From: Pseudomonas sp. P8_241
GTDB lineage: Bacteria > Pseudomonadota > Gammaproteobacteria > Pseudomonadales > Pseudomonadaceae
NCBI RefSeq assembly: GCF_034008315.1
Contig: NZ_CP125377.1
Location: 3,050,001 to 3,114,000, forward strand
Length of the DNA stretch: 64,000 nt
Direction: 5' to 3'
Of this stretch, positions 8,049-17,653 are shown one piece after another. Every line of letters starts with the position of its first letter. Within the stretch, counting starts at the first letter, position 1. The notes below the pieces were generated by a model. The model saw nothing but the letters and a program-made list of their open reading frames with translations, was not told the DNA's origin and made no database searches. The position numbers were made by a program, and so were the translations under genes.

Positions 8049-9325
8049 GCCGCTTGACATCGACGCCATGCGGCTGGGGTACTCTGCGATGTGCAATGCG
8101 CTGCTTGTGCACCGTGGGTTGTGCAGCGGTTCTTGCGCTCGCCGTTGCTTGTTCGACCTGGCAGGCACCTGCTGATTTCAGTACTGCCGAGTTGCGTGAA
8201 CGTGCGCAGACGGCCACCAGGCACGAGATACGCGTCAGCGCTGCCGTGCTCAGTGCCGAAGACAGGCGGCGCATGCTGGGGTTAGAGTTGGACAAGACAC
8301 GCGTGCAGCCCGTGTGGGTCGAAGTCCAGAACCGGACTGTCGAACCGCTCTTGTTGTTGCAGCCGGGAACCGATCCCGACTATTTCTCGCCACTCGAAGT
8401 CGCCTGGTCCATGCATGGCACATTCGCCCCGGCAGCGAACGCGCGCATCAATGCACACCTGGACCAACTGGGGTTCAAAAATCCCGTCCTGCCAGGTGAA
8501 ACGAAGGCGGGCGTGCTGTTCATCAACCCTGAGCGCGTTACGCGGCTGCTGAATATCGATCTGCTGCAGAGAAAGACCCTGATCCCGTTCTCCCTCTTCT
8601 TGCGGGTACCCGACGATGCCGGGGAAAAATGGTTTGCCGAAGGCTTGTTTCAGCATCAGGGTTCCGAGATCAAGGACTATGACGATCTGGCCGCGTTGCG
8701 TTCTGCGTTGGAGCGCCTTCCCTGCTGCGCCGCTGACGCGAACGGCCGGACGAGCGGCGATCCGTTCAATGCGATTCTCGTCGGCGAGTTCGCCGATATC
8801 GCCACCGCATTTGTGCGTCGCGGCTACCGGCGTGCCGCGCACCCCGTAGATGCGGCCGAACGTGCATTCGGCCGCATGCCCGATGCCGTGGTTCGCAAGC
8901 AATCGCAAGCCGGAGCGCCGGCGACTTGGGTGCGTGTGTGGATCACGCCTATGCGCTTCGAAGGTCACTCCGTCTATGTCGCGCAGGTCGCAAGACCGAC
9001 CGGCGGACGCTTTGCACCGCGCGAGGCACAAAACCTCGTTTTGCATGAGGACGTCGATGAGGCGAGAAATTTCCTGATCCAGGACATGATGTATTCGGCC
9101 GGTCTGGACAAGCTCGGGTTCGTCACCGGCGTCGGTCCCACGTCCCAGGCACAACCGCGAACGACGTCCAGCGGCGCCCATTACTTCAGCGACGGTCTGC
9201 GTGCGGTCATGTTCTTTGCGACGCGGCCGCTCAGCCTGTCACAGGTTCAGATGCTCGATTGGGAACCGTATCTGGACTGGCGCGAATCGCCTGCACGCAA
9301 GGAGGTCGACGATGCCCGCAAGTGA
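8045..9325 (+). CDS. LssY_C-domain lipoprotein, copy 2
   Basis: 426 residues, paralogous to the gene before it over the whole length: VSAAVLSAEDRRRMLGLELD, VQPVWVEVQNRTVEPLLLL, PGTDPDYFSPLEVAW, then FNAILVGEFADIATAFVRRG Y, VRVWITPMRFEGHSVYVAQV, DVDEARNFLIQDMMYS and GFVTGVG. The signal region is longer and cysteine-rich (CTVGCAAVLALAVACSTW), with the lipobox best placed at AVAC. Starts within the stop of copy 1 (ATGA) and overlaps the next gene by 14 bases, so all three are made together. The two copies are clearly diverged, which suggests a heterodimer or split function rather than recent duplication. Function unknown. Confidence 0.8.
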   Translation: MSRLTSTPCGWGTLRCAMRCLCTVGCAAVLALAVACSTWQAPADFSTAELRERAQTATRHEIRVSAAVLSAEDRRRMLGLELDKTRVQPVWVEVQNRTVEPLLLLQPGTDPDYFSPLEVAWSMHGTFAPAANARINAHLDQLGFKNPVLPGETKAGVLFINPERVTRLLNIDLLQRKTLIPFSLFLRVPDDAGEKWFAEGLFQHQGSEIKDYDDLAALRSALERLPCCAADANGRTSGDPFNAILVGEFADIATAFVRRGYRRAAHPVDAAERAFGRMPDAVVRKQSQAGAPATWVRVWITPMRFEGHSVYVAQVARPTGGRFAPREAQNLVLHEDVDEARNFLIQDMMYSAGLDKLGFVTGVGPTSQAQPRTTSSGAHYFSDGLRAVMFFATRPLSLSQVQMLDWEPYLDWRESPARKEVDDARK

Positions 9326-10466
9326 CCTGTTCAGCCGGCCGGATGACAAAGCCAGCCGTTGGTGCGGTGCCCACCCATTGTTGTGCAGCGCGGGAATGGT
9401 ATGGCTGCTGATAGCAGGTTGTCATGCGCTCACTGCCTGCACACCCGCGCCGCTGATTGCCTACTCGACGGATACACCACCGCTTGTGCTGGTCCCTGCG
9501 TCGCAGGCCGGCGTGAAGGACAAGCGGGCGCGCTTTCGCGAGATTTTCTGCTCGATCCTCGACAAGCGAGGAAGTGCCTTGCCCGATAGCCGCCCTTGCG
9601 AGGAGGCACTGACGCGCGTCGGAGTCGAACCTGGTGGCACTGGCAAACCCGTTAATCTCGGTCAATCGAAACGCCGTCTGATCGGCGCTGTGGTAGCCGG
9701 CGTCGGCTACGAATGCTTCGAGCAATGGCTGCAAGCGCCCGGCAGCGTAGCAACTCATCTGCGTCAGTTCGGATATGACCTGGTGCAGATGAAGGTCGAC
9801 GCCTTATCGAGCTCCGCAAAGAACGCACGACAGATACGCGACGCGATCATGGCGATGCCAGCCGAAGCCGGACCGCCGCGCCTCGTCCTGATCGGATATT
9901 CGAAAGGCGCGCCCGACGTTCTCGAAGCAATGGTCGCTTACCCGGAAATCCGCCCCCGCGTGGCGGCAGTGATCAGCGCAGCCGGCTCGGTCGGCGGCTC
10001 GGCGCTGGCCAACGATGCCGAGCAGTACCAGGCTGACCTGTTGCGGTACTTTCCCGGTGCGACTTGCGATTCGGGTGACGGTGGCGCGATCGACAGCCTG
10101 CGACCCGCAACGCGTAAGAGCTGGCTGGCGCAGAACCGGCTGCCGTCCGATCTGAACTTCTATTCGCTCGTTACCTTCCCGCAGCCGGATCACATCTCGG
10201 CCGTGCTGAAATCGAGTTACAACAAGCTGGCGCGCATCGATGCCCGCAACGACAGCCAAATGATCTTCTACGATCAGATTGTGCCTGGCAGCAGCCTGAT
10301 GGGCTATATCAACGCCGATCATTGGGCACTGGCAGTGCCGATCGCCAGGACGCATTCAACCCTCGCTTCACTATTGGTGACACAGAATGCCTATCCGCGC
10401 GAGGCGCTGGCGGAGGCGATGCTGCGCTTTGTCGAAGAGGATCTGGCGACCTCTTCTTCGCGCTGA
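9312..10466 (+). CDS. Lipoprotein alpha/beta hydrolase
   Basis: 384 residues; start chosen at the ATG at 9312 because a near-perfect AAGGAGGT lies 5 bases upstream, although the frame is open further back. The N-terminus has a hydrophobic signal ending LTAC, a possible lipobox. Nucleophile motif GYSKG (in PRLVLIGYSKGAPDVLEAM) marks an alpha/beta-hydrolase serine, and the likely catalytic histidine lies in GYINADHWALAVP near residue 340. A segment GYECFEQWLQAPG and the many cysteines suggest a periplasmic fold. It is the third gene of the LssY_C operon, overlapping copy 2 by 14 bases, so the hydrolase and the two lipoproteins probably form one envelope system. Substrate unknown; a lipid or ester is a guess. 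Confidence 0.8.
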   Translation: MPASDLFSRPDDKASRWCGAHPLLCSAGMVWLLIAGCHALTACTPAPLIAYSTDTPPLVLVPASQAGVKDKRARFREIFCSILDKRGSALPDSRPCEEALTRVGVEPGGTGKPVNLGQSKRRLIGAVVAGVGYECFEQWLQAPGSVATHLRQFGYDLVQMKVDALSSSAKNARQIRDAIMAMPAEAGPPRLVLIGYSKGAPDVLEAMVAYPEIRPRVAAVISAAGSVGGSALANDAEQYQADLLRYFPGATCDSGDGGAIDSLRPATRKSWLAQNRLPSDLNFYSLVTFPQPDHISAVLKSSYNKLARIDARNDSQMIFYDQIVPGSSLMGYINADHWALAVPIARTHSTLASLLVTQNAYPREALAEAMLRFVEEDLATSSSR

Positions 10467-10905
10467 TCCGCTCCCTCACGTATCGGCGCTTAACCCCCAA
10501 AAAGCCGATGGCGAGCTTTTCTAGCTTATTTTCAGTAAGGGGATAGAAATGTAGAGCGTCAGTGCTACGCCACCCATTGGTACTGAAGTCTTTGCGGTCT
10601 GATCACTCCCAAGACTAAACCCGTCTTGAACAACGGCAGGTACTGTGTCTCCATGACAGTAGACACAATGCCCCAGGAGGCCATACTGATTTGAGGTGTG
10701 GAGGTTGAAGTTTTCAGTACTGTTGCTGGCTTTAACAGATGTTGGCGCTGATGCAGTTTTGATCCGGACTGACCTACCTGAATACTCGGTAATCGAGGGT
10801 CTTATGCGTGTCTTCATAGACCGCCTAAGGTTCAGCTGAAGTCAGCGGTTTGGGTCATAACCACATCAGCACCAACAACCGGCTGCGATAGTGGCGGTTT
10901 TTCGG
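10467..10905. other. Stretch without a supported gene
   Basis: About 440 bases between the hydrolase and the universal stress protein. A minus-strand open frame at 10521-10817 contains a GHCVYCHGD segment and ends ALTLYISIPLLKIS. I cannot match it to a family, it has no ribosome site at its start and no signal, so I do not call it a gene. Confidence 0.4.
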
Positions 10906-11808
10906 TCAGTGATCCGCTTCTCCCTTGATCGCCAAAACGCTGCAGGGCACCTGATACAGAACATGCTCCGTGGTACTGCCAATCAGTTTTTCTACCCCTT
11001 TGTGATGGGTATTTCCCATTACGAAGACGTCTGCTCGAGAATGAGTGGCAAAGTCAACCATCGCTTTGGCTGGCGGCCCTGCGATGAAGTGTTGTCGCTC
11101 AACTGGCACGTCGTACCGTCCTGCCAAGGCAACAAAGCACTTTTCAAGAGACCGGCGCACTTCGTTGCTGAAGCCTGGCATCGTCACGGCGCCAGCACCT
11201 GCATCAGAGAAATGTGTGTGTGTCAGTTCATAGGCATATAGCATGTGCAACTCAGCATCACATTGCGCCGCCATTTCGTTAGCCGCCTGAATGATGCTGT
11301 CGTTGATTCCGCTGATTTGACCCTCTGGATGCGATGGGTCAATCGCCGCGACAATCACCCGAGGAAGCGGACACCTGACTTCGCTGACCAGATGTATGGG
11401 GGGCGCACATTCGCGCAACAACTGCCAATCCAAGGGCGTGACGAATACACGTTTGAGCGCTGATTCATGATGTACGTCCTTGATAATCAGGTCCGGCTGC
11501 ATTTCAGCCACATGCCCAAGGATCTCTTGCAGCGGGTCACGGCTCAATGCAACTTCGGTGGTCACATCGATGCCCTTCCTGCGCATGAGTTCGGCCTCAT
11601 CCGCCAACCACTGCAGGTTCTCCTGCCGACAACTTTCACGAAGTGGTTCACTGTTGCTCATTAACCGCATAAGGTCGAAGTCTTCGATGAACACCGCGAT
11701 ATGCAGCGCTGCGCCTGTAGCGTCGGCCAGTGCGATTGCCCGCTCCATCGCCGGCGAGTGACGCATGGTTGGACCTGCGATCAGAAAGAGTCGTTGATAC
11801 TGTCTCAT
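10906..11808 (-). CDS. Universal stress protein, two tandem Usp domains (UspE-like)
   Basis: 300 residues, GGAGGT 6 bases before the ATG. Two UspA folds: residues about 1-145 (LFLIAGPTMRHSPAMERAIA through DLIIKDVHHE) and about 150-295. Only the second carries the ATP-binding motif typical of UspA-type proteins, seen in VFVMGNTHHKGVEKLIGSTT EHVLYQVPCSVLAIKG. A degenerate first domain and intact second one is the usual state in UspE-like proteins. These are cytoplasmic proteins induced in stationary phase or by oxygen limitation. In Pseudomonas similar genes are often under Anr, but I found no clear TTGAT-N4-ATCAA site upstream. Confidence 0.9.
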   Translation of the reverse strand: MRQYQRLFLIAGPTMRHSPAMERAIALADATGAALHIAVFIEDFDLMRLMSNSEPLRESCRQENLQWLADEAELMRRKGIDVTTEVALSRDPLQEILGHVAEMQPDLIIKDVHHESALKRVFVTPLDWQLLRECAPPIHLVSEVRCPLPRVIVAAIDPSHPEGQISGINDSIIQAANEMAAQCDAELHMLYAYELTHTHFSDAGAGAVTMPGFSNEVRRSLEKCFVALAGRYDVPVERQHFIAGPPAKAMVDFATHSRADVFVMGNTHHKGVEKLIGSTTEHVLYQVPCSVLAIKGEADH

Positions 11809-12563
11809 GTGACACCTCCAAACGTTCTGGGTTATCCACTAGCGCCCCCAGCACTTTCGCTTGTCCCACCATTGGCGATCTTTCATCGCCTCAACTACCT
11901 GGATCGACAATATCAATATACGCCTGCATTACTGGCTTACCAGTTGCCACGCCTGTCGAAGGCTGTAGCAGATCTTTTCATCATGCGGGCGATTGCTCCG
12001 GGTTTGTTTGGCGTCGTCCCATGTTAGATAGCATTGCGTGGTGTGCATGCGGGTTTCTGAGGCTCAAACATACGACCGTGGTCACCGCCATCGCGGTGAC
12101 GCTTGGACTGCCATTCACCTTGACGATGTGACTGGCGCCGTTCTTCTTAAAGATGAGAATCTGACCTGCCTTATCGCCAGAAGTAGCAGCGAAAAGCTTT
12201 AATTTTCAAGATTTTTTCAGCGTGCCAGGGGTTTTGATGTGCATAGGGTATGGCACTATAGTGGCCTGCCTTCAATGAGTTGTAGAATCGTGATTGGCAA
12301 GATTCGTAAATTTCTTAACCGACTCAAAAATAGCGAATTCTTTTCAATTCTCATCGGCGAGGATTGGCCACGTGCCACCGGGGAAGATTCTCGTCAATCG
12401 CGATATGGAAAAGCAGACAAAAGAAACGAAGTCGGTGCGAATTCTGGCACCGAGTGAGAGATTGGTTGAGTTTGGTCCGAAGCCTAGAACCTCAAGTGAA
12501 TACTAAGTTGCGCCGGGCTCTAAGGGGTGAGGCTACGGCCGTAGCCTCTAATAAAAAGTGAAG
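11809..12563. other. Long stretch without a confident gene
   Basis: About 750 bases between the usp promoter side and a convergent secreted-protein gene. A plus-strand frame 12294-12506 (TTG start, 70 codons) is open but unlike anything I recognise. A perfect 20-base palindrome sits at 12529-12548. The minus strand near 12195-12050 reads as sensible protein (for example GQILIFKKNGASHIVKVNG) but has no start and meets a stop just upstream, so it may be the ghost of a gene. Confidence 0.4.
12529..12548. terminator. Perfect palindrome, possible terminator
   Basis: GAGGCTACGG followed by CCGTAGCCTC forms a 10-base-pair perfect inverted repeat with no spacer, 16 bases past the stop of the gene ending at 12564. 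No T tract follows on either strand (TAATAAAAAG on plus), so termination is possible but not typical. Confidence 0.4.
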
Positions 12564-13103
12564 CTAGTGAAAAACGCCGGACTCTTCCGCGCTTTCGAGC
12601 CTGTCTTCTTGAGGGTTGTTTTCAAATTTCGCTGCTTTTTTGTAAATCAGGCGGTCCTTTTCGTTTCTCTCCTTTGCGTCGTTGAAAACTTCAAGGGTGT
12701 CGTCGTCAATGACTTTTACGTGCATTGATCGAGAGCTTTCATCGTCCCAAAGCTCTACATAGCCCGAGCGCTCACTCTGCCTGGCATAAAGCTCGTATGG
12801 AATAGTCCGAACTTGTTCCTTGTTGTAATAGAAGCGTTGCATTCCGAAGTAAAGCCCGTTTACAGCTCTGTCACTTGTGGCGGTGGGTATTGGATTTGGA
12901 ATTAAAGTGATGATGAAGCCAAAACCGTTATCAGCGACCCACTTGTAACCGTCTATCACTTTTTCCAAAGCTTTAATTTGAACGCCATATTCCCTGCTAT
13001 TTCTATCCTTGGGCAGCTCCTGGTATTGAAAGTCCAGCTGAGCATACGCAACATTCGAAAAGCCGAGGAGGCAGCTGAATGCGACTGCGATCTTAAACTT
13101 CAT
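12564..13103 (-). CDS. Secreted protein of unknown function
   Basis: 179 residues starting MKFKIAVAFSCLLGFSNVAYAQ, a classical signal peptide with cleavage after AYA. I chose this ATG over one 45 bases upstream because it starts the signal exactly. The mature part has alternating charged and aromatic segments (LYFGMQRFYYNKEQVRTIPY) and an acidic/lysine-rich C-terminus (NDAKERNEKDRLIYKKAAKF). No family recognised. Lower GC than the flanking core genes, in a region of accessory DNA. Confidence 0.7.
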   Translation of the reverse strand: MKFKIAVAFSCLLGFSNVAYAQLDFQYQELPKDRNSREYGVQIKALEKVIDGYKWVADNGFGFIITLIPNPIPTATSDRAVNGLYFGMQRFYYNKEQVRTIPYELYARQSERSGYVELWDDESSRSMHVKVIDDDTLEVFNDAKERNEKDRLIYKKAAKFENNPQEDRLESAEESGVFH

Positions 13104-13728
13104 TCCATTTTTCCCTGTTAATTTCGGTCGCATCAAGATGATGGCCAACGGCCATTTTTGCGTAAGATCGACGTCTTTTCAAACGTCTGGCGATCTCCAA
13201 ACACCTTGGTGGTTGATGGCGTGCTTCGCGTACCGGACACCATCAGGTGAGCACGCTTGTGGTCAAGGGTACAGATCCCCGGTAAAACGTGAAGAGAAGC
13301 GAGCCGCCGGTCCTCCGCGCGGTCAAGAAAATCGAGTTTTTCGCAAACGAGTGGTATGCCTTCAAATTATCAAAGTGGGTGAAGGCTAAGAAGGGCGCCG
13401 CTGAGCAGGGAAACTTTACCTCGCAAAGACTTGGTGCCGACGTCAAGGGCTGGTGTACCGGCTGTTTGAGGGTGATCGTGAGGTGCGGAGCGCTCAACAT
13501 TGCTTGCAAGGCCGGATCCGGTTGAACGAAATATTTCGTTTCGACTTCGCCTGCGACAATTTTCAGGAGCAGGCCTTGGCTGGTCAGTACGCAGAACTCT
13601 GTCCGGGCCGGTCAGCACTCTGATTTTTGGTCGCAGAATGAGCTCGACTAGCTCCTCGTGGGGGGGCGTTGCGTGCGGTATTCAGAAAATACTCCTCGCC
13701 AGCAGTTAGCTGAGAGGCTTATCGTTTA
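13104..13728. other. Stretch without a supported gene
   Basis: About 620 bases. Several overlapping open frames on both strands are of similar length and none has a signal, a domain or a convincing ribosome site. I see nothing definite in it. Confidence 0.4.
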
Positions 13729-13935
13729 ATGCAGTTAGATCCTGAGCGAGAAGCAGAGATGGAAAACGCGTTTCGAAACCCCATGTTTGCCGCTGGAATA
13801 CCAATGGCGATTGTCGGACTAGGCGTTGGTCTGAACCATTTGCTTAGGGACGTAGCCTTCGGTTACCTGGCTTTTGGCCTGTTCATCTCAGGCTGCACCT
13901 TGTTGCTGATTGGGTGGATTCAGAGGAACAAGTGA
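13729..13935 (+). CDS. Small membrane protein, unknown
   Basis: 68 residues with an amphipathic N-terminus (MQLDPEREAEMENAFRNPMF) and two predicted membrane segments: AAGIPMAIVGLGVGLNHLL and GYLAFGLFISGCTLLLIGWI, ending in basic QRNK. That is a sensible small inner-membrane protein, cytoplasmic N- and C-termini by the positive-inside rule. No close ribosome site is obvious (GAGAGG lies 15 bases upstream). Function unknown. Confidence 0.5.
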   Translation: MQLDPEREAEMENAFRNPMFAAGIPMAIVGLGVGLNHLLRDVAFGYLAFGLFISGCTLLLIGWIQRNK

Positions 13936-14210
13936 TAGGCTCGACGTCTGTATGGGGCCTGCATCGATTGAGTTCATGATGACTCAGCGTGGACGCGGTC
14001 GGTCAGTTATCCCGTCCCGTCGTAGCAGGGATCACGGCACTATTCGTAGCCAGATCCACCATCGGCGACGGTAGCAGCAGTTCGACCAAGCGCTTGCTTT
14101 CATCATCGCCAATCGCTTCAAGGCTGTCGGCGGACGAGACAAGTACGCTGCCGTGGAAAGATGAAGGTTTGATCGAGGGAGAGGGCGCATGTCGTTGCGC
14201 CCTTGACCGC

Positions 14211-16214
14211 TCAAAGAGACTTAAGAGGGTTTCCTTTTTTACTGATGAACTCATTTCCTAGTGCAGCTGCGCCTGGCGCATTCAAATGAGAGCCATCCAG
14301 CCGGAATATGATTTTCCCGTTAACGACAGGTGAGCAAGTCTGTTCACACAAGACATCGTTTGGATCAATCAATATGACCTCTGGAAAGCGTTCCTTTATT
14401 TTGTATTCAATTCTGTCTGTCTTCTTTTGTACCGGTGGAATCAGGACAGTGGAAAGGGCTGTGTGGTGCAGCTTCATCTCTCGCATTTTACTGACGGTTG
14501 CCCGACCGATTTCGGCGAAGGGTTGAGCAAGTATTACGACCTTTACACCAGAATCCAGGAAAGCTTTAACGGTATTGAATTGTAGCTCTTCAACGTCGTC
14601 ATTGATGTCGCTAATATTTGAGTTGTGGACTCTAAATCTGACTTGCCAATCGGCATAACTGTTCCAGAAGTTAGATAAAATGACGATTTTTTGTTTTTTT
14701 GCCATCTCAAAACGCAATGTGTTGTATGTCGCAATTTTCAGTGATTCTTCATTGGATATTTTGTTCTGCATATCCATCACGAACACACCTGGTATTGCAG
14801 GTGTAGAGCCTGCCGTGGTGTCGTGAATCATCAAGCCTGCGTCCTTTGCCAGTACATCAACAAAAGGGGCATAGGCGTTCGCAAAAGAATCCCCTATCAG
14901 CATTCCGTCCATTGCCATTTTGGTCACACCCAAGTGGCACTCGTCGGTATTGCCCACTTGCAAAGTGCTAATGCATTGGGCGCGCTGCACGTGCGACGTA
15001 TTGGTCTCTTCCAGTTCTGCCACCAACTCGCCAGCTCGAGCACGAAAACCGTCATTCTCAATGATCACGTAGGTCATACTGCCGATGGCCACGAGTGGTA
15101 CCAGATACATGGTGGCAACGATCGTTTTGAACCCTTTTGCGCGCATTGACCGAAATGGCGTCTCAACCAGGTGATAGCTGATGGCAGAGGCTGCAAAAGC
15201 AAACACCATCAGAATTGCCGCGTTGAAGTGGGTCAGTTCGATACCGCGGTACTGAGCCAGGACCAGCACCGGCCAATGCCACAGGTAAAAGGAATAGGAC
15301 ACCTTGCCAACGTAGCGAATCGGCGCGAGGCCGAGAACTTTGGTACCAATGCCGGTTTGCGACTTGAACCCGGCCGCGATCACGAACGCTGTACCCAGAC
15401 ATACAGGTAATGCGTTGAGTCCCGGGAAGGAAAAAGATTCATTCATCAGTAAAGCGCTACCGATGATAAGGATCAAGCCGACGATCGAGAGTGCACCAGG
15501 AGCGCTTATCAGTCGTGCGACCCGGTGCTGATAGAGCGCCAGAGTGCATCCGATCATCAGTTCAAAGAACCGAAATGGCAGAAGTAGATAGGCCGCGTTT
15601 TTATGGTCGACCGCATAAATTTCAGAAGCTACAAGAGACCCGACAAAGATCGCGGCAATTACGCATCGGGCGGTCTTCTTGCTTCCTGCCCACGCCAGTC
15701 CCAACAGAATCACAGGCCACACGATATAGAACTGTTCTTCTACTGCGATTGACCAGGTGTGCAGAAGAGGTTCTGTGCTGGCAGATCCAAAATAGCCAGT
15801 TCCCGAAAAAAAGTAGATATTGCTGGCGGCAACCATCGAATAAAGGGCGCTTTTGGCGTACGACAACAGATCGTCCGGCATAAGGTACTGATAGCAGTAG
15901 GCCGACAAACATAACAGCATGAAAGCGTAAGCAGGCAGAAGACGTTTTATCCGTCGAACATAAAACGACTGAAACGAAAACCGGTCTGTCAGAATTTCCC
16001 TGCGCAGAATGAATGTGATCAGGTAGCCCGAAATAACAAAGAACACGTCTACACCGACGAACCCACCGAGGACCGGGAACTTTGCGTGATACAGGACCAC
16101 CAACAGCACAGCGATGGCACGCAGGCCATCGATGTCGGGGCGATACTTCGGGTGAGTGGTATCGTGGGGCGCTAGCCTGATGGCTTGTTCAGCAGAGGAC
16201 GTCATTTTTGGCAT
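14211..16214 (-). CDS. OafA/YrhL-type membrane acyltransferase with SGNH domain
   Basis: 667 residues. Residues about 20-380 are an acyltransferase-3 domain with some ten membrane segments: YRPDIDGLRAIAVLLVVLYH, GGFVGVDVFFVISGYLI, FYVRRIKRLLPAY and LHTWSIAVEEQFYIVWPV, all hallmarks. Residues about 420-660 are an extracytoplasmic SGNH domain with the serine in LIGDSFANAY and the catalytic Asp/His in RLDGSHLNAPG. Such proteins O-acetylate lipopolysaccharide O-antigen, peptidoglycan or exopolysaccharide, taking acetyl from cytoplasmic acetyl-CoA across the membrane. It stands alone, without glycan genes beside it, as is usual for acquired O-antigen modifiers. Start at the first of two ATGs, preceded by TTGGA. 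Confidence 0.92.
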   Translation of the reverse strand: MPKMTSSAEQAIRLAPHDTTHPKYRPDIDGLRAIAVLLVVLYHAKFPVLGGFVGVDVFFVISGYLITFILRREILTDRFSFQSFYVRRIKRLLPAYAFMLLCLSAYCYQYLMPDDLLSYAKSALYSMVAASNIYFFSGTGYFGSASTEPLLHTWSIAVEEQFYIVWPVILLGLAWAGSKKTARCVIAAIFVGSLVASEIYAVDHKNAAYLLLPFRFFELMIGCTLALYQHRVARLISAPGALSIVGLILIIGSALLMNESFSFPGLNALPVCLGTAFVIAAGFKSQTGIGTKVLGLAPIRYVGKVSYSFYLWHWPVLVLAQYRGIELTHFNAAILMVFAFAASAISYHLVETPFRSMRAKGFKTIVATMYLVPLVAIGSMTYVIIENDGFRARAGELVAELEETNTSHVQRAQCISTLQVGNTDECHLGVTKMAMDGMLIGDSFANAYAPFVDVLAKDAGLMIHDTTAGSTPAIPGVFVMDMQNKISNEESLKIATYNTLRFEMAKKQKIVILSNFWNSYADWQVRFRVHNSNISDINDDVEELQFNTVKAFLDSGVKVVILAQPFAEIGRATVSKMREMKLHHTALSTVLIPPVQKKTDRIEYKIKERFPEVILIDPNDVLCEQTCSPVVNGKIIFRLDGSHLNAPGAAALGNEFISKKGNPLKSL

Positions 16215-16752
16215 TATTCCAAGTGTCAGTTGGCCGCTATTTAAGGCGTATGCATCCTACTCGTATCAGGATTGTTTCAAAAGCTCGGTATGAGCTCTGT
16301 CACTGTTGCCTTGCGAGCGTTGATGCCATGACCAGGGAAGCCCGGTGAGGGAGGCGACGCAAGTGATGGGTACATCATCATAGAAGTCTGCGATTTCCCC
16401 CCCCAAAAATCTGCAAATAATTCGCGCTAGCCAGGTTCCCGTGTTGCCATCGAAAGTCCAAGGGTTTGCGGACGACAGCTGGTGTGAAACCTTGCTTCTT
16501 TGGGATCGCAATTGCGGACGTGATTCTCCATCCTCGCTGTGGGTCCTCCTTTTTCACTGCAAGTGCAATGGTTAATTGCGCTCTCGTTGGTTGGCTCGGC
16601 GACTTCCGCAACAGTGACTTACAAAAGCAGCCTCTTAAAAGGGTGACTCTGTCGAGATTGATGTCTTCTGACGTTTTTGTCTGCGCCTGCCTCACTCAGG
16701 TTCCTTGCAGCAAATCCGGGGCCTCTTTGCCCTTATTTCCTCAGGATAATGA
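16215..16752. other. Stretch without a supported gene
   Basis: About 540 bases between the divergent acyltransferase and transglycosylase genes. Open frames on both strands (for example 16378-16695 minus) show no domain or start signal. Contains a run of seven C near 16398. Nothing definite seen. Confidence 0.4.
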
Positions 16753-17358
16753 ATGAAACCAAGACCGATTTTTCTATTGGCCGTATTGCTTATGTTCTTG
16801 TCGGGTTGTGTTACCACACCACCCAGTGATCAAGGCAACATCTGCAGCATCTACCGTGAGTATCCTGACTGGTACGAAGATTCGCTGGAAATGCAGAAGG
16901 ATTATGGGACACCTTTGCATGTGGCCTTGGCCATCATGAAGCAGGAAAGCAGTTTCGTGGCCGACGCACTGCCACCTCGTGACTACCTGCTTTGGGTAAT
17001 TCCATGGGGGCGCGTCAGTTCTGCGTACGGTTATGCGCAGGCTCAGGATCCGGTATGGGGTGAATACAAGAAGGGAACGGGTAACGGTGGTTCTCGCGAC
17101 AGCTTCGACGACGCGATCATGTTTATCGGTTGGTACGCCAGCGGCACTTACCGTCAGCTCGGAATCTCCCAGTGGGATACTTACAACCAATATCTGGCTT
17201 ACCACGAAGGACGTGGAGGCTATAGCCGAAACACCTATCGCAGTAAACCCTGGCTGATGCAGGTAGCCCGTAAAGTGCAGCAGCAGTCAGAGATTTATAA
17301 CGCTCAACTCAAGCAATGTCGCCAAGAACTCGAAGACAATCGTAGTGGGTGGTTCTAG
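16753..17358 (+). CDS. Lytic transglycosylase-like lipoprotein
   Basis: 201 residues: signal MKPRPIFLLAVLLMFLSGC with lipobox LSGC (Cys19), then an SLT/lysozyme-like fold. The catalytic glutamate is in ALAIMKQESSF (about residue 61). The usual active-site surroundings follow as SAYGYAQAQDPVWGEYKK and later YNQYLAYHEGRGGYSRNTY. It would cleave the glycan strand of peptidoglycan while tethered to a membrane, as do the small transglycosylases used for remodelling or for making room for envelope machines. No secretion system lies next to it, so a housekeeping or island role is equally possible. Confidence 0.88.
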   Translation: MKPRPIFLLAVLLMFLSGCVTTPPSDQGNICSIYREYPDWYEDSLEMQKDYGTPLHVALAIMKQESSFVADALPPRDYLLWVIPWGRVSSAYGYAQAQDPVWGEYKKGTGNGGSRDSFDDAIMFIGWYASGTYRQLGISQWDTYNQYLAYHEGRGGYSRNTYRSKPWLMQVARKVQQQSEIYNAQLKQCRQELEDNRSGWF

Positions 17359-17379
17359 AACCGTCAGCTACCCGATACC

Positions 17380-17416
17380 AAAAAAAACCCCACATCTCCT
17401 GGGGGAAGATGCGGGG
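17380..17416 (-). terminator. Terminator-like hairpin, minus strand
   Basis: On the minus strand CCCCGCATCT and AGATGTGGGG pair (one G-U) around a 9-base loop and are followed by eight T. It would stop transcripts coming from the small gene at 17654-17836. On the plus strand it lies 22 bases after the transglycosylase stop but lacks a T tract. Confidence 0.7.
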
Positions 17417-17560
17417 TAAAGTCGTACACATGGAGAGGAGAGTCAGCATGCTTCAAATGCAAACTGGGCTGCATTCGAAGTGTCCGTTAAAGGCGTCACC
17501 TGTAAACCCCACCTTAACCAACCCTCCTCGAGCGGCATTTAAATCTGAGCGAAGTAAGTA

Positions 17561-17581
17561 AGGAAATTAATAATTATCAAA
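17561..17581 (+). repeat. Short direct repeat, copy 1
   Basis: A 21-base AT-rich sequence (core AATTAATAATTATCAAA) is repeated exactly at 17930-17950. The copies flank the 60-codon gene 17654-17836. Confidence 0.7.
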
Positions 17582-17653
17582 GATGGATTGCACGGCGTAC
17601 CCGTTGAAAGCAAAACCCGAGCCTAAACAAGAAGACAATCCCTGCAAGCGACG

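Noticed and set aside
10521-10817. 98-codon minus-strand frame with VYCHGD
   Set aside because: No ribosome site, no signal, no recognisable family; a CxxCH haem motif is not formed.
11809-11960. Anr box upstream of the universal stress protein
   Set aside because: The only TTGAT-like sequence lacks the matching ATCAA half at the right distance.
12050-12197. Protein-like minus-strand reading (GQILIFKKNGASHIVKVNG)
   Set aside because: No start codon and a stop just upstream; too short to identify even as a remnant.
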